From NCBI GenBank assembly GCA_937905835.1, contig CALCXK010000115.1, positions 1-16,848 of the forward strand: a stretch of 16,848 nucleotides of DNA, given 5' to 3'. Below, in pieces: positions 1 through 6,925 of the stretch; the first letter of the stretch is position 1, and each line of letters opens with the position of its first letter. The translations under genes and the position numbers were made by a program. Below the pieces are notes generated by a model. That model worked only from the letters and a program-made list of their open reading frames with translations. It did no database searches and was not told the origin of the DNA. The DNA is from an uncultured Ilumatobacter sp. Lineage in GTDB: Bacteria > Actinomycetota > Acidimicrobiia > Acidimicrobiales > Ilumatobacteraceae.

Positions 1-630
1 CTCGACGTGGCGGGGCCACGTGAGGTAGCGCTCGACGTAGACCTCGTCGCGACCGAAGAACGCAAGCGCCTCGCGCTGCGCGCTCGCAAAGGCGTCATCG
101 ACTGCGTCGGCGTTCTTGACGACTTTCATGCCGCGTCCGCCACCACCGAAGGCAGCTTTGATGACGGCCGGCCAACCGTGCTCGTTGCCGAAGTTGCGAA
201 TGTCGTCGGGGCCCTGTGCGAATTCGGTGGTGCCAGGAACGATTGGAGCGCCGCCGCGAACTGCTGCGAGACGGCTCGACACCTTGTCGCTCATCTCGTC
301 CATCGCCTCTGGCGGTGGGCCGATGAACTCGACGCCCATCTCGCCGATTGCTCGAGCGAAGTCGGGGTTCTCGGAGAAGAAACCATAACCCGGGTGTACG
401 GCGTCAGCGCCGCTCTCGCGGATGGCGTTCAACACCGCCTCGGTGTTGATGTAGCTCTCCGCTGCGGTCTGGCCGCCGAGCGCGTATGCCTCGTCGGCGA
501 GCCGCACATGCAGGCTGTCTCGATCAAGCTCGGAGTACACCGCAACGGTGGCGATACCCATCTCTCGGGCGGCACGGATGACACGGACGGCGATTTCGCC
601 TCGATTGGCGATCAGGATCTTCTTCAGCAC
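1..630 (-). CDS. accC: Acetyl/propionyl-CoA carboxylase, biotin carboxylase subunit (5' part, runs off left edge)
   Basis: The ATP-dependent carboxylation of biotin on the BCCP domain is the first half-reaction of acyl-CoA carboxylase. 210 codons are visible, covering the pre-ATP-grasp domain and the start of the ATP-grasp domain; the rest lies off the left edge. Family signatures include KKILIANRGEIAVRVIRAA at residues 3-21, HPGYGFFSEN at 79-88, SDK with K116 (usually GDK), VPGT at 131-134 and the ATP-binding glycine loop GGGGRGM at 162-168. The GTG start at 630 fits because VLKKILIANRG is the usual N terminus and a TACATT -10 box lies 7 bases upstream, as in a leaderless transcript; an in-frame TTG at 639 is less likely. 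In actinobacteria this subunit often continues into a fused BCCP domain (AccA3 type), which cannot be checked here. The divergent neighbour birA encodes the enzyme that attaches its biotin. Confidence 0.95.
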   Translation of the reverse strand, partial: MLKKILIANRGEIAVRVIRAAREMGIATVAVYSELDRDSLHVRLADEAYALGGQTAAESYINTEAVLNAIRESGADAVHPGYGFFSENPDFARAIGEMGVEFIGPPPEAMDEMSDKVSSRLAAVRGGAPIVPGTTEFAQGPDDIRNFGNEHGWPAVIKAAFGGGGRGMKVVKNADAVDDAFASAQREALAFFGRDEVYVERYLTWPRHVE

Positions 631-637
631 GAGTGCC

Positions 638-643
638 AATGTA
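638..643 (-). promoter_or_regulatory. -10 box of the biotin carboxylase gene, central in the accC/birA gap
   Basis: Read on the minus strand, this is TACATT, 7 bases before the GTG at 630, matching TAnnnT plus 6-7 bases as at other starts in this window. On the plus strand the same hexamer (AATGTA) is followed by 6 bases and the birA GTG at 650, so it lies in the centre of the 19-base gap. AATGTA is not a good -10 for birA; whether birA shares the element is unknown. Confidence 0.5.
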
Positions 644-649
644 GAGGGC

Positions 650-1360
650 GTGGCAGCCACACCAAGCATTTGGAAACTTCGAGAGGTCACCCAAACCGGG
701 AGCACCAACACGGATCTCTTGCGGTCGGCAGAAGCTGGCGAGATTGGTTATCGCACCGTTTTACGAACGGACCACCAGACAGCAGGACGGGGCCGCCTCG
801 ATAGGCGATGGGATGCGCCGGCGGGAGCGAACCTGTTGGCCTCGATGTACCTCGATGTGGCGGCGTCGAAAGCCGTTGACGCCATGCACCGCGTCGGCCT
901 GGCCGTCGTGAATGCAGTGACCGAACTGGAGTCCACCGATTCGACGGTCGGTCTCAAATGGCCCAACGACGTGCTCCTTCAGGGAACGAAGCTCGCCGGA
1001 GTTCTTGCACAGCAATCGACCAGTGCGCCAGGAATCGTCGTCGGATTCGGCGTGAACGTCGGTTGGGCGCCGCCTGGCGCGGCTCGGGTCCACGACCTCG
1101 ACACGTCCGTTACTCCGGCGTCGCTCCTGGAGCGGGTCCTCGTCGCGTTCGATGCGCTCCCTGATGACATCTCGACGTTGTACCGGGCGCGGCTGCAAAC
1201 GCTCGGCCGCCGGGTCCGCGTGGAACTGCCGGGCTCGGTGAACGTGTCAGGTCAGGCAATCGGCGTGGATGCCGGTGGCCGGCTGATGGTCCGGCTCGAC
1301 GACGGTCAGATACGTGCCTTCGACGTCGGCGATGTGGTCCATCTCCGCAGCGCTATCTGA
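650..1360 (+). CDS. birA: Biotin--[acetyl-CoA-carboxylase] ligase, monofunctional (BirA/BPL)
   Basis: It activates biotin with ATP to biotinyl-AMP and transfers it to the lysine of the BCCP domain of acyl-CoA carboxylases. The 236-residue product shows GSTNTD at residues 17-22, the biotin/ATP loop GRGRLDRRW at 47-55, KWPND at 103-107 and a KLAGVL lysine segment at 114-119. A short C-terminal SH3-like segment ends at VGDVVHLR. There is no N-terminal helix-turn-helix, so this is a group I enzyme and not a repressor. I chose GTG 650 because an upstream ATG at 548 would put over 100 bases inside the divergent carboxylase gene and add residues that are only its antisense shadow. No good -10 or Shine-Dalgarno sequence precedes it, so the exact start is less sure than the function. 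Confidence 0.93.
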   Translation: MAATPSIWKLREVTQTGSTNTDLLRSAEAGEIGYRTVLRTDHQTAGRGRLDRRWDAPAGANLLASMYLDVAASKAVDAMHRVGLAVVNAVTELESTDSTVGLKWPNDVLLQGTKLAGVLAQQSTSAPGIVVGFGVNVGWAPPGAARVHDLDTSVTPASLLERVLVAFDALPDDISTLYRARLQTLGRRVRVELPGSVNVSGQAIGVDAGGRLMVRLDDGQIRAFDVGDVVHLRSAI

Positions 1361-1369
1361 CGGATAACA

Positions 1370-1390
1370 GGCGTGGGTGCCGCTCACGCC
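1370..1390 (+). terminator. Possible hairpin terminator after birA
   Basis: An inverted repeat GGCGTG / CACGCC with a 9-base spacer begins 9 bases after the birA stop and ends before the preferred LCP start. There is no T-run, so it is only a candidate intrinsic terminator. Confidence 0.3.
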
Positions 1391-1404
1391 GTGACCAGCA
1401 GCGT

Positions 1405-1410
1405 TAGCGT
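1405..1410 (+). promoter_or_regulatory. -10 box for the LCP gene (leaderless type)
   Basis: TAGCGT lies 7 bases before the ATG at 1418. The same TAnnnT spacing is seen before several other starts here, and it supports ATG 1418 over in-frame GTGs at 1373, 1391 and 1409. Confidence 0.45.
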
Positions 1411-1417
1411 GCGGCCG

Positions 1418-2449
1418 ATGCACCAGCACCCGCAGGGCGGTCTCTTCGACGAGATGCGTCGACGTTCTCGTCGACGGAACTCGGCGCCACTTGCCTTGGT
1501 TCTTGCGATCGTCGTCAGTGTAGTCGGCGCTGCTGGAGTGATCCGGGCCGCCAACCAGCGGACCGCTGATGTTCAACGGATCGAAGGGCTCGAAGACATC
1601 CTCGTCGCCGTCGACGGGCCGGCCGTCAATTATTTATTGATCGGCTCGGACTCGCGCGAAGGGTCCGACCCAGGAGCGTCCGATTTCGGGGGCATCGGTG
1701 ACACCAACGCAGTCCAAGGACGGCGCAGTGACACGATCATGATCTTGCGTCAGGAGAAAGATGGCAACAGCGCCGCTTTGATGAGCATCCCGCGCGACCT
1801 GCTCGTCACCATTGCGGGGACCGGCAAGCAAGATCGCATCAACTCGGCCTACAACAAAGGCCCCGACGTCCTCGCCGCCACGATTACTCAAGAGTTGGGG
1901 ATCCCGATCAATCACCTCGTCGACATCGACTTTTTCGGGTTCAAAGACCTGGTCGACACGGTGGGCGGCACCACGATCTGTTTCGAATTCGTCACACGCG
2001 ATGGGAACTCTGGCCTTTTCCAAGAGCCGGGCTGCAACCTGCTCGATGGAGTCCAGGCGCTGGCCTACGCGCGATCGCGCAATTACGAGGAGTTCCGCAA
2101 CGGCGAGTGGCGCAAGGACCCGACGGCCGACCTGGGTCGCATCGAACGGCAGCAGGCGTTCATCTCGACCACGGTCGCGGCCACACTCACCAAGCTGCAA
2201 GCCGACCCGTTTCTTGCACCTGAACTGATCGAATCGGTCAGTGGTTCGGTCCGGATCGACACGGGACTCGACCCGATCTCAGCGGCAGGCACGTTGCGCA
2301 AGGCGTTCTCGACGGGGCTCCTCACGTACCAGCTCGACGTGCGGGGTGAAACTTTTAATGGCAAGGCGATCCTGCGGCTCAACGATTCGTCGCAGCCGAT
2401 CCTCGATTACTTCCGGGGTCGTGGCCCGGTTACGCCTGTTCCCGAGTAG
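1418..2449 (+). CDS. LytR-CpsA-Psr (LCP) family cell-wall glycopolymer ligase
   Basis: LCP proteins transfer polyprenyl-pyrophosphate-linked glycopolymers to peptidoglycan on the outer face of the membrane. The 343-residue product has an Arg-rich cytoplasmic N terminus (residues 14-20), one membrane segment at about 24-42, then the catalytic LCP domain. Core residues are visible: LLIGSDSR (73-80), RRSDT (102-106), SIPRD (123-127) and R140/N142 in DRINSAYNKG, followed by ALAYARSRN. No C-terminal LytR_C domain is evident. ATG 1418 is preferred because the Arg-rich/membrane segment follows directly and a TAGCGT box sits 7 bases upstream; GTG 1373 would add 15 residues. It lies just upstream of rmlD, as Rv3267 lies beside rmlD in M. 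tuberculosis, suggesting a role in attaching a rhamnose-containing polymer to the wall. Confidence 0.92.
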   Translation: MHQHPQGGLFDEMRRRSRRRNSAPLALVLAIVVSVVGAAGVIRAANQRTADVQRIEGLEDILVAVDGPAVNYLLIGSDSREGSDPGASDFGGIGDTNAVQGRRSDTIMILRQEKDGNSAALMSIPRDLLVTIAGTGKQDRINSAYNKGPDVLAATITQELGIPINHLVDIDFFGFKDLVDTVGGTTICFEFVTRDGNSGLFQEPGCNLLDGVQALAYARSRNYEEFRNGEWRKDPTADLGRIERQQAFISTTVAATLTKLQADPFLAPELIESVSGSVRIDTGLDPISAAGTLRKAFSTGLLTYQLDVRGETFNGKAILRLNDSSQPILDYFRGRGPVTPVPE

Positions 2450-2459
2450 TTGTGTATCC

Positions 2460-3302
2460 GTGAAGCTGATTGTCACGGGAGCCGCAGGCCAACTCGGAAC
2501 CGATCTCGTCCGGTACGCGACCGGTGCTGGTGACGACGTGGTCGTTGCCGACCGGAGCAGACTCGACATCACCGATTCGGCGGCCGTCCGCTTGTTCGTC
2601 GAAACACATCGCCCCGACGCGATCATCAACGCCGCTGCGTACACCGCCGTCGATGCGTGCGAGACGAATCGTGAGCTTGCTCGTGCGGTCAACGCCGACG
2701 CAGTCGGTTCGCTGCAACACGCAGCTGATGCAGTCGATGCACATCTCGTCCACGTGAGCACCGACTACGTGTTCGACGGGAGGCTCGATCGGCCGTACGT
2801 TGAGGACGACACGCCGAACCCCCAGTCCGTGTACGGCATGACAAAACTTGAAGGTGAGGGCCTCGCGGGTGTCGGCGCATCGGTGGTTCGTACCTCGTGG
2901 GTGTGCGGTGAGCACGGCAACAATATGGTCAAGCTCGTCCTCCGTTTGGCCGGGGGTAACGCACCGCTTGCGTTCGTTGATGACCAACGCGGTTGCCCGA
3001 CGTTCACTGCCGACCTCGCGCCGGCACTGCACCGACTGGCATCCGATCGTCACGCGGGCACGTTCCATCTCACGAATGCCGGAGCAGTGTCGTGGTACGA
3101 GTTTGTTGGTGACATTCTCGAAGCCGCAGGCCAGAGCCGAACACGCGTCACGCCCATTGGAACCGCCGACCTTGATCCGCCTCGCCCGGCACCGCGCCCG
3201 GCGAACAGCGTGCTCGACAATGCTGCGTGGCGGGCAGCGGGTCACCAACCATTGCGTGACTACCGCGAGCCGCTCGCCGAACTCGTTGCCCGACTGACCT
3301 GA
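2460..3302 (+). CDS. rmlD: dTDP-4-dehydrorhamnose reductase
   Basis: It reduces dTDP-4-dehydro-L-rhamnose to dTDP-L-rhamnose with NAD(P)H, the last step of rhamnose donor synthesis. The 280-residue product is a short-chain dehydrogenase with GAAGQLG at residues 7-13, INAAAYTAVD near 56-65, STDYVFDG at 100-107, catalytic Y125 and K129 in YGMTK, and RTSWV at 144-148, all typical of RmlD. GTG 2460 gives the usual N terminus VKLIVTGAAGQLG; the longer open frame from 2241 overlaps the LCP gene and is spurious there. It starts 10 bases after the LCP stop with no promoter-like TAnnnT box at the right distance, so it is probably co-transcribed. RmlA, RmlB and RmlC are not in the window. Confidence 0.95.
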   Translation: MKLIVTGAAGQLGTDLVRYATGAGDDVVVADRSRLDITDSAAVRLFVETHRPDAIINAAAYTAVDACETNRELARAVNADAVGSLQHAADAVDAHLVHVSTDYVFDGRLDRPYVEDDTPNPQSVYGMTKLEGEGLAGVGASVVRTSWVCGEHGNNMVKLVLRLAGGNAPLAFVDDQRGCPTFTADLAPALHRLASDRHAGTFHLTNAGAVSWYEFVGDILEAAGQSRTRVTPIGTADLDPPRPAPRPANSVLDNAAWRAAGHQPLRDYREPLAELVARLT

Positions 3303-3355
3303 CTCGCACACCCCCGGACACGACCCCAGGTCTCGGTACACAGAGCGACCCGCGT

Positions 3356-3361
3356 TAACTT
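3356..3361 (+). promoter_or_regulatory. -10 box for the PEP-utilizing-like gene (leaderless type)
   Basis: TAACTT lies 6 bases before the ATG at 3368. The 65-base gap after rmlD and this box suggest a new transcription unit. Confidence 0.45.
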
Positions 3362-3367
3362 TGGCCC

Positions 3368-5110
3368 ATGAGACCGTGGCGACCAGTTGGCGATGGCGAG
3401 TGGGTGGGGACCGACGCGAGCGAACGGTTTCCGATCTACACACGTGGCAACGCGGGCGAGGTCTATCCGGAGGTCTACCGACCGTTGAGCTTCTCGATCG
3501 CCCAGCGGGCCGGCGAGCAGGCAATGCGTAACGCCATATTGTCGAGCGGCATTATCCGCCCAGATGAACTCGACGACATTCCACTTTCGACCGGAGTCGG
3601 GAGTGGCGTGTTCGGCGGCTACGCCTACCTCAACTTGAGCGTTCAACGGCTCGTTGCTGCCCGCGTGCCCGGAGGCAGCTGGAGCGACGCCGACAATTCC
3701 TTCCTGGGTGCCGGTGACCCGCCGCCGCATGTACCGCTGCCAACCGAGAAGAATCGTCGCGCTGCGGTTGCGGCACTGCGGTACCTGTGGAGGTTGTCAG
3801 GTGTGACCGAGCTGCCGCAGTTGGCGCTCGACCAACGGATCGTCGACGAGTTTCTCGCTGGTTTGCCCGACCCGTCGAACGCAGCTGAGCATGATTTGCG
3901 CAGTTCGACGTTGGGTGTGACCGAACTGTTCATTCCGATGTTCGAGACGCATCTGAAGGTGTCATTCGCGGCCGGTGCGCTCATGGCCGTGTTGACGCAA
4001 ATGTGCGAGAAACAACTGGGCGATGCTGAGATTGCTGTTCGGTTGATCTCGGGGCTCGGCGATGTCGACTCGGCTGCGCCGTCGAGAGCGCTCTGGTCGC
4101 TCGGCCGCAAGGTTGCGGCGAGCGATTCGCTCACCGCAGAGTTCGAAGCCGGGGTGGCTGGGGTCTGGGATCGATTGCAAGTGTCGACCGAGGCGTCAGA
4201 GTTCAACGACGAGTTCCGGCAGTTCGTTGCCGACTTCGGATCGCGTGGCCCAAACGAGTGGGACACGGCATTCGACACCTGGGAAACCGATCCCGAACTC
4301 GCGTTGGTATTCGTCGATCGGATGCGTCTGACTGATGCGTCGCACGCACCAACTGCCCAAGGCGAACGGCTCGCGCGGGAGCGCCAAAAGCTCGAAGTCG
4401 ACGTGCTGGGTCGGCTTCGCTGGCCGGTCAGGCGCCTGTTCGGCCGGGTACTCGCAGCGACTCGACTACACATGCAGAGCCGCGAACGGACCAAGACCAC
4501 AGTGGTCAGGGCGATTCATGGGGCGCGGCTGCAAGGGCAAGAACTCGACCGTCGGCTTGCTGCACGCTCAGGTGGCGCACCGGGTGACCTGTGGTTTCTT
4601 GTCGAAGAAGAGCTCGATGGGTACGTGGATGACCCCGCATCGTTTGCCACACAGATCGCCGAGCGTCGGCAACTGCTTGTTGAGCTGCAGCGACGGATTC
4701 CACCGTTCTACTTCGAAGGCGAGCAACCTCCGGTCGACACGTGGGAATTGCGCAGCGCCGAGATCCCTCAGGCCGTCGTCGGCGAGGTGCTCACCGGCCT
4801 CGCCGGATGCGCTGGCATCGCGAGAGGTCGAGCACGCGTCGTGACCAACCCGGGCGACCCGCGCGGCTTGGAGCCGGGCGATGTGCTGATTGCGCCGCTC
4901 ACCGACCCGAGCTGGACGCCGCTTTTTGTTGCGGCAGAAGCCGTGATCGTCGACGTGGGTGCAGTGATGAGCCATGCCATCATCGTCAGCCGAGAACTCG
5001 GGATCCCGTGTGCGGTGTCGGTCACCGATGCGTCGCGCCGTATCCCCGACGGAACACTGGTCGAAGTCGATGGCGGTGCCGGCACGGTCCGCATCATCGA
5101 GCTGCCCTGA
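3368..5110 (+). CDS. PEP-utilizing-enzyme-like protein with phosphohistidine (swivelling) domain, no ATP-grasp domain
   Basis: This 580-residue protein resembles the C-terminal two thirds of rifampicin phosphotransferase/PEP synthase-like enzymes. The N-terminal and middle part (about 1-470) is mostly helical and carries YTRGNAGEVYPEVYRPLSF near residue 24, a segment like the start of the substrate-binding domain of those enzymes. The C-terminal part (about 480-575) is a PEP-utilizer mobile domain: GLAGCAGIARGRARVV, then VGAVMSHAIIVSRELGIP with the predicted phosphohistidine His536, then a VEVDGGAGTVRII tail. The ATP-grasp nucleotide-binding domain that normally precedes these parts is absent and no neighbour supplies it, so the phosphoryl source and substrate are unknown. 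The ATG at 3368 sits 6 bases after TAACTT. The mug gene follows by 19 bases, probably in the same transcript. Domain call is confident; function is not. Confidence 0.8.
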   Translation: MRPWRPVGDGEWVGTDASERFPIYTRGNAGEVYPEVYRPLSFSIAQRAGEQAMRNAILSSGIIRPDELDDIPLSTGVGSGVFGGYAYLNLSVQRLVAARVPGGSWSDADNSFLGAGDPPPHVPLPTEKNRRAAVAALRYLWRLSGVTELPQLALDQRIVDEFLAGLPDPSNAAEHDLRSSTLGVTELFIPMFETHLKVSFAAGALMAVLTQMCEKQLGDAEIAVRLISGLGDVDSAAPSRALWSLGRKVAASDSLTAEFEAGVAGVWDRLQVSTEASEFNDEFRQFVADFGSRGPNEWDTAFDTWETDPELALVFVDRMRLTDASHAPTAQGERLARERQKLEVDVLGRLRWPVRRLFGRVLAATRLHMQSRERTKTTVVRAIHGARLQGQELDRRLAARSGGAPGDLWFLVEEELDGYVDDPASFATQIAERRQLLVELQRRIPPFYFEGEQPPVDTWELRSAEIPQAVVGEVLTGLAGCAGIARGRARVVTNPGDPRGLEPGDVLIAPLTDPSWTPLFVAAEAVIVDVGAVMSHAIIVSRELGIPCAVSVTDASRRIPDGTLVEVDGGAGTVRIIELP

Positions 5111-5129
5111 CGGGCTGGCGGGCTGACTG

Positions 5130-5705
5130 GTGGGATTTACGCGTGTCGAACTGGAGTCGTACATCGGCGCCACCGTTCCCGACTTGGTCGGATCGAACAC
5201 GCGGCTGCTTTTCGTTGGCATCAACCCAGGGCTCTGGACTGCTGCGACACAGACCCATTTCGCCCATCCGGGCAACCGGTACTACCCGGCACTGTTCGAG
5301 GCAGGAATCATCGAGCGTCAGATCGATCGTGGTGTGGGGATGAGTGACGACGACCGGCGGCATTTTCTCTCTCGCGGTCTTGGCATCTCGAACATTGCGC
5401 ACCGGGCAACGGCCAAGGCCTCTGAGCTCACCGCCACCGAACTGTATGAGGGCGGGAAGCAACTTCGTGCACTCGTGGGCGCCGTGCAGCCGGCGGTGGT
5501 CGCAGTCGCCGGAATCACCGCCTACCGGATCGCGTTCGGACAGCCGAAGGCGGTGATGGGGGAGCAGCCCGACCGTTTCGAAGGTGCACGTCTCTGGGTC
5601 GTTCCGAACCCGAGTGGCCTCAATGCACACGAGACAACTAGTTCCCTCGCTGTGGCCTACCGTGCCGCAGCAGTGGCAGCTGGAGTCGTCTCCGCCGAAC
5701 GCTGA
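5130..5705 (+). CDS. mug: G:T/U mismatch-specific DNA glycosylase (Mug family)
   Basis: It removes uracil or thymine (and related lesions such as ethenocytosine) mispaired with guanine, starting base excision repair. The 191-residue product is slightly longer than E. coli Mug (168). The active-site motif GINPGLWT is at residues 30-37, followed by THFAHPGNRYYPALFEAGI at 42-60, the region GLGISNIAHRATAKASEL at 83-100, and the C-terminal motif PNPSGLNAH at 159-167 that corresponds to NPSGLS of E. coli Mug. As usual for this family, a GINPG asparagine stands where other uracil glycosylases have a catalytic aspartate. It begins with GTG 19 bases after the PEP-utilizer-like gene, without a visible promoter. 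It converges on fcl, with a terminator-like hairpin between. No functional link to the glycan genes is apparent. Confidence 0.92.
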   Translation: MGFTRVELESYIGATVPDLVGSNTRLLFVGINPGLWTAATQTHFAHPGNRYYPALFEAGIIERQIDRGVGMSDDDRRHFLSRGLGISNIAHRATAKASELTATELYEGGKQLRALVGAVQPAVVAVAGITAYRIAFGQPKAVMGEQPDRFEGARLWVVPNPSGLNAHETTSSLAVAYRAAAVAAGVVSAER

Positions 5706-5755
5706 GTTTCACCGCTCTTCAAAGTGAGTGGCGGCACTGCCTGGCTGGCGGGCTA

Positions 5756-5778
5756 CCGCACTGAATTCAGGAGTGCGG
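5756..5778. terminator. Hairpin between convergent mug and fcl, with the fcl stop in its loop
   Basis: A perfect 7-bp inverted repeat, CCGCACT (5756-5762) and AGTGCGG (5772-5778), has a 9-base loop that holds the fcl stop codon (complement of 5767-5769). Its position between two converging genes suggests a bidirectional terminator; there is no long T-run on either side. Confidence 0.5.
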
Positions 5779-6738
5779 GTCTCGTTCGGCTTCGGCCCGG
5801 TTGGCGAGGTACCAGTCGATCGTGGTGCGCAGGCCCTCGTGGAAGTCCATCGTGGGTTTCCAGCCGAGGACGCGGTTGGCTCGGGATCCGTCGACGCCGC
5901 GGCGGGGCTGGCCGTCGGGCTTGGTGGGGTCCCAACGCAGGTCGCCGGTGAAGCCGACGAGCTTGGCGATTGTTTCCACGGTCTCTTTGATCGTGACCTC
6001 GCGATCGGCGCCCAGGTTGATCGGTTCGACCACACCCGGTTCGTCGTCGGCCTCGGCGGCGCGGACAATTGCCTGTGCGGCGTCGTCGACGTAGAGATAC
6101 TCCCGTGAGGCCGAACCCGTGCCCCAGACATCGACGTGGTCGGCTCCGCTTTCGTTGGCTTCGACACACTTTTTGATCAGTGCCGGGATGACGTGTGACA
6201 CCGATGGGTGGAACTTGTCGCCGGGGCCGTACAGGTTGGTCGGGATCAGATACGCCAGCCGCTGGCCGTACTGCTGAGCGTTGACCTGGGCGTGGATGAG
6301 GTGGGCCTTCTTGGCGATGCCGTAGGGGGCATTGCTCTCTTCCGGGTATCCGTTCCAGAGTTGGTCTTCGGCGAACGGAACCGGCGTGATTTTTGGATAC
6401 GAACACACGGTGCCGACGAGCACCGTCTTGGTCACTGACAATGCATGGCGTGCCGCTTCGATGATGTATGTGCCCATCAGCAGGTTGGCGAGGTAGAGCG
6501 GGGCCGGTTGCGCGAGGTTGTAGCCGATGCCACCGACCTGTGCGGCGAGATGGATGATCTCGGTCGGCCGGTATTCGGCGAGCATCTGCTCGGCAGCGCC
6601 CGGCACGGTCAGGTCGAACTCGGAGCTGCGGGGTGCGGTCACCGAGGCCCCGGTTGCCTCGAGGAGTGCGACGACCCGGCGGCCGAGGAAACCTGCACCG
6701 CCGGTGACAAGCACGTGGCGATCGTCGAGGGATGACAT
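5767..6738 (-). CDS. fcl: GDP-L-fucose synthase (GDP-4-keto-6-deoxymannose 3,5-epimerase/4-reductase)
   Basis: This bifunctional SDR enzyme converts GDP-4-keto-6-deoxy-D-mannose, the Gmd product, to GDP-L-fucose with NADPH. The 323-residue product has TGGAGFLG at residues 12-19, HLAAQVGGIG at 63-72, the family-typical GTVCSYPK at 109-116 and PFAEDQLWNGYPEE at 121-134, catalytic Y139 and K143 in YGIAK, NLYGPGDKFHP, and REYLYVDD. ATG at 6738 is chosen because it lies 7 bases after a TATCGT box; an in-frame ATG at 6780 adds 14 residues unlike the family. gmd lies about 8 kb away in another transcription unit. The neighbouring WbuB/WcaI-like glycosyltransferase is a candidate user of the product. 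Confidence 0.94.
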   Translation of the reverse strand: MSSLDDRHVLVTGGAGFLGRRVVALLEATGASVTAPRSSEFDLTVPGAAEQMLAEYRPTEIIHLAAQVGGIGYNLAQPAPLYLANLLMGTYIIEAARHALSVTKTVLVGTVCSYPKITPVPFAEDQLWNGYPEESNAPYGIAKKAHLIHAQVNAQQYGQRLAYLIPTNLYGPGDKFHPSVSHVIPALIKKCVEANESGADHVDVWGTGSASREYLYVDDAAQAIVRAAEADDEPGVVEPINLGADREVTIKETVETIAKLVGFTGDLRWDPTKPDGQPRRGVDGSRANRVLGWKPTMDFHEGLRTTIDWYLANRAEAERDPHS

Positions 6739-6745
6739 CAGACGG

Positions 6746-6751
6746 ACGATA
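6746..6751 (-). promoter_or_regulatory. -10 box for fcl (leaderless type)
   Basis: On the minus strand TATCGT lies 7 bases before the fcl ATG at 6738. It is in the 61-base gap shared with the divergent plus-strand operon. Confidence 0.45.
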
Positions 6752-6787
6752 CTGGCCGAGGGGTGCTGGTTGTAGAACATGACATGA

Positions 6788-6793
6788 GATACT
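6788..6793 (+). promoter_or_regulatory. Extended -10 promoter of the plus-strand glycosyltransferase operon
   Basis: GATACT with TG one base upstream (TGaGATACT, 6785-6793) resembles an extended -10 element and lies 6 bases before a GTG at 6800. No clear -35 is visible, which is acceptable for extended -10 promoters. Confidence 0.4.
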
Positions 6794-6799
6794 GGCGAT

Positions 6800-6925
6800 G
6801 TGGATGACGCACCGATTCGAGTGGCGTACGCACGCGACCCGATCGCCGGGGAGGCCGCCGCGGAGCAGACGCTTGGCGTCTATCGTGAACTCGGTCCCAC
6901 CGGCGATGGGACGCCAGACTCATGA
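6800..6925 (+). CDS. Small leaderless ORF (41 aa) overlapping the glycosyltransferase start
   Basis: An open frame of 41 codons starts with GTG 6 bases after a GATACT box and stops at TGA 6923-6925, overlapping the ATG at 6922 as ATGA. The peptide begins VDDAPIRVAYARDPIAGE and is acidic, soluble-looking and without motifs I recognise. About two thirds of its third codon positions are G or C, in line with real genes here. It may be a genuine small protein, or an upstream ORF whose translation couples ribosomes onto the glycosyltransferase. It could also be noise, since a frame this short is weak evidence by itself. The fitting -10 distance plus the ATGA overlap is why I list it. Confidence 0.4.
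   Translation: MDDAPIRVAYARDPIAGEAAAEQTLGVYRELGPTGDGTPDS

Noticed and set aside
7..804. Long plus-strand open frame (265 codons) at the left end
   Set aside because: It is antisense to the biotin carboxylase gene, whose conserved motifs read cleanly on the minus strand; the plus frame has no recognisable domain and runs into birA.
2430..3524. 364-codon minus-strand open frame
   Set aside because: It covers rmlD and the start of the next gene on the opposite strand, is rich in Arg/Cys like an antisense shadow, and has no motif, while rmlD is unmistakable.
5753..6406. 217-codon minus-strand frame within fcl
   Set aside because: It is a different frame of the fcl region with a low-complexity Arg/Pro/Gly composition typical of out-of-frame GC-rich DNA.
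6739..6780. Upstream ATG extension of fcl by 14 codons
   Set aside because: It would cover the fcl -10 box and most of the divergent promoter region, and the added residues do not match the family's N terminus.
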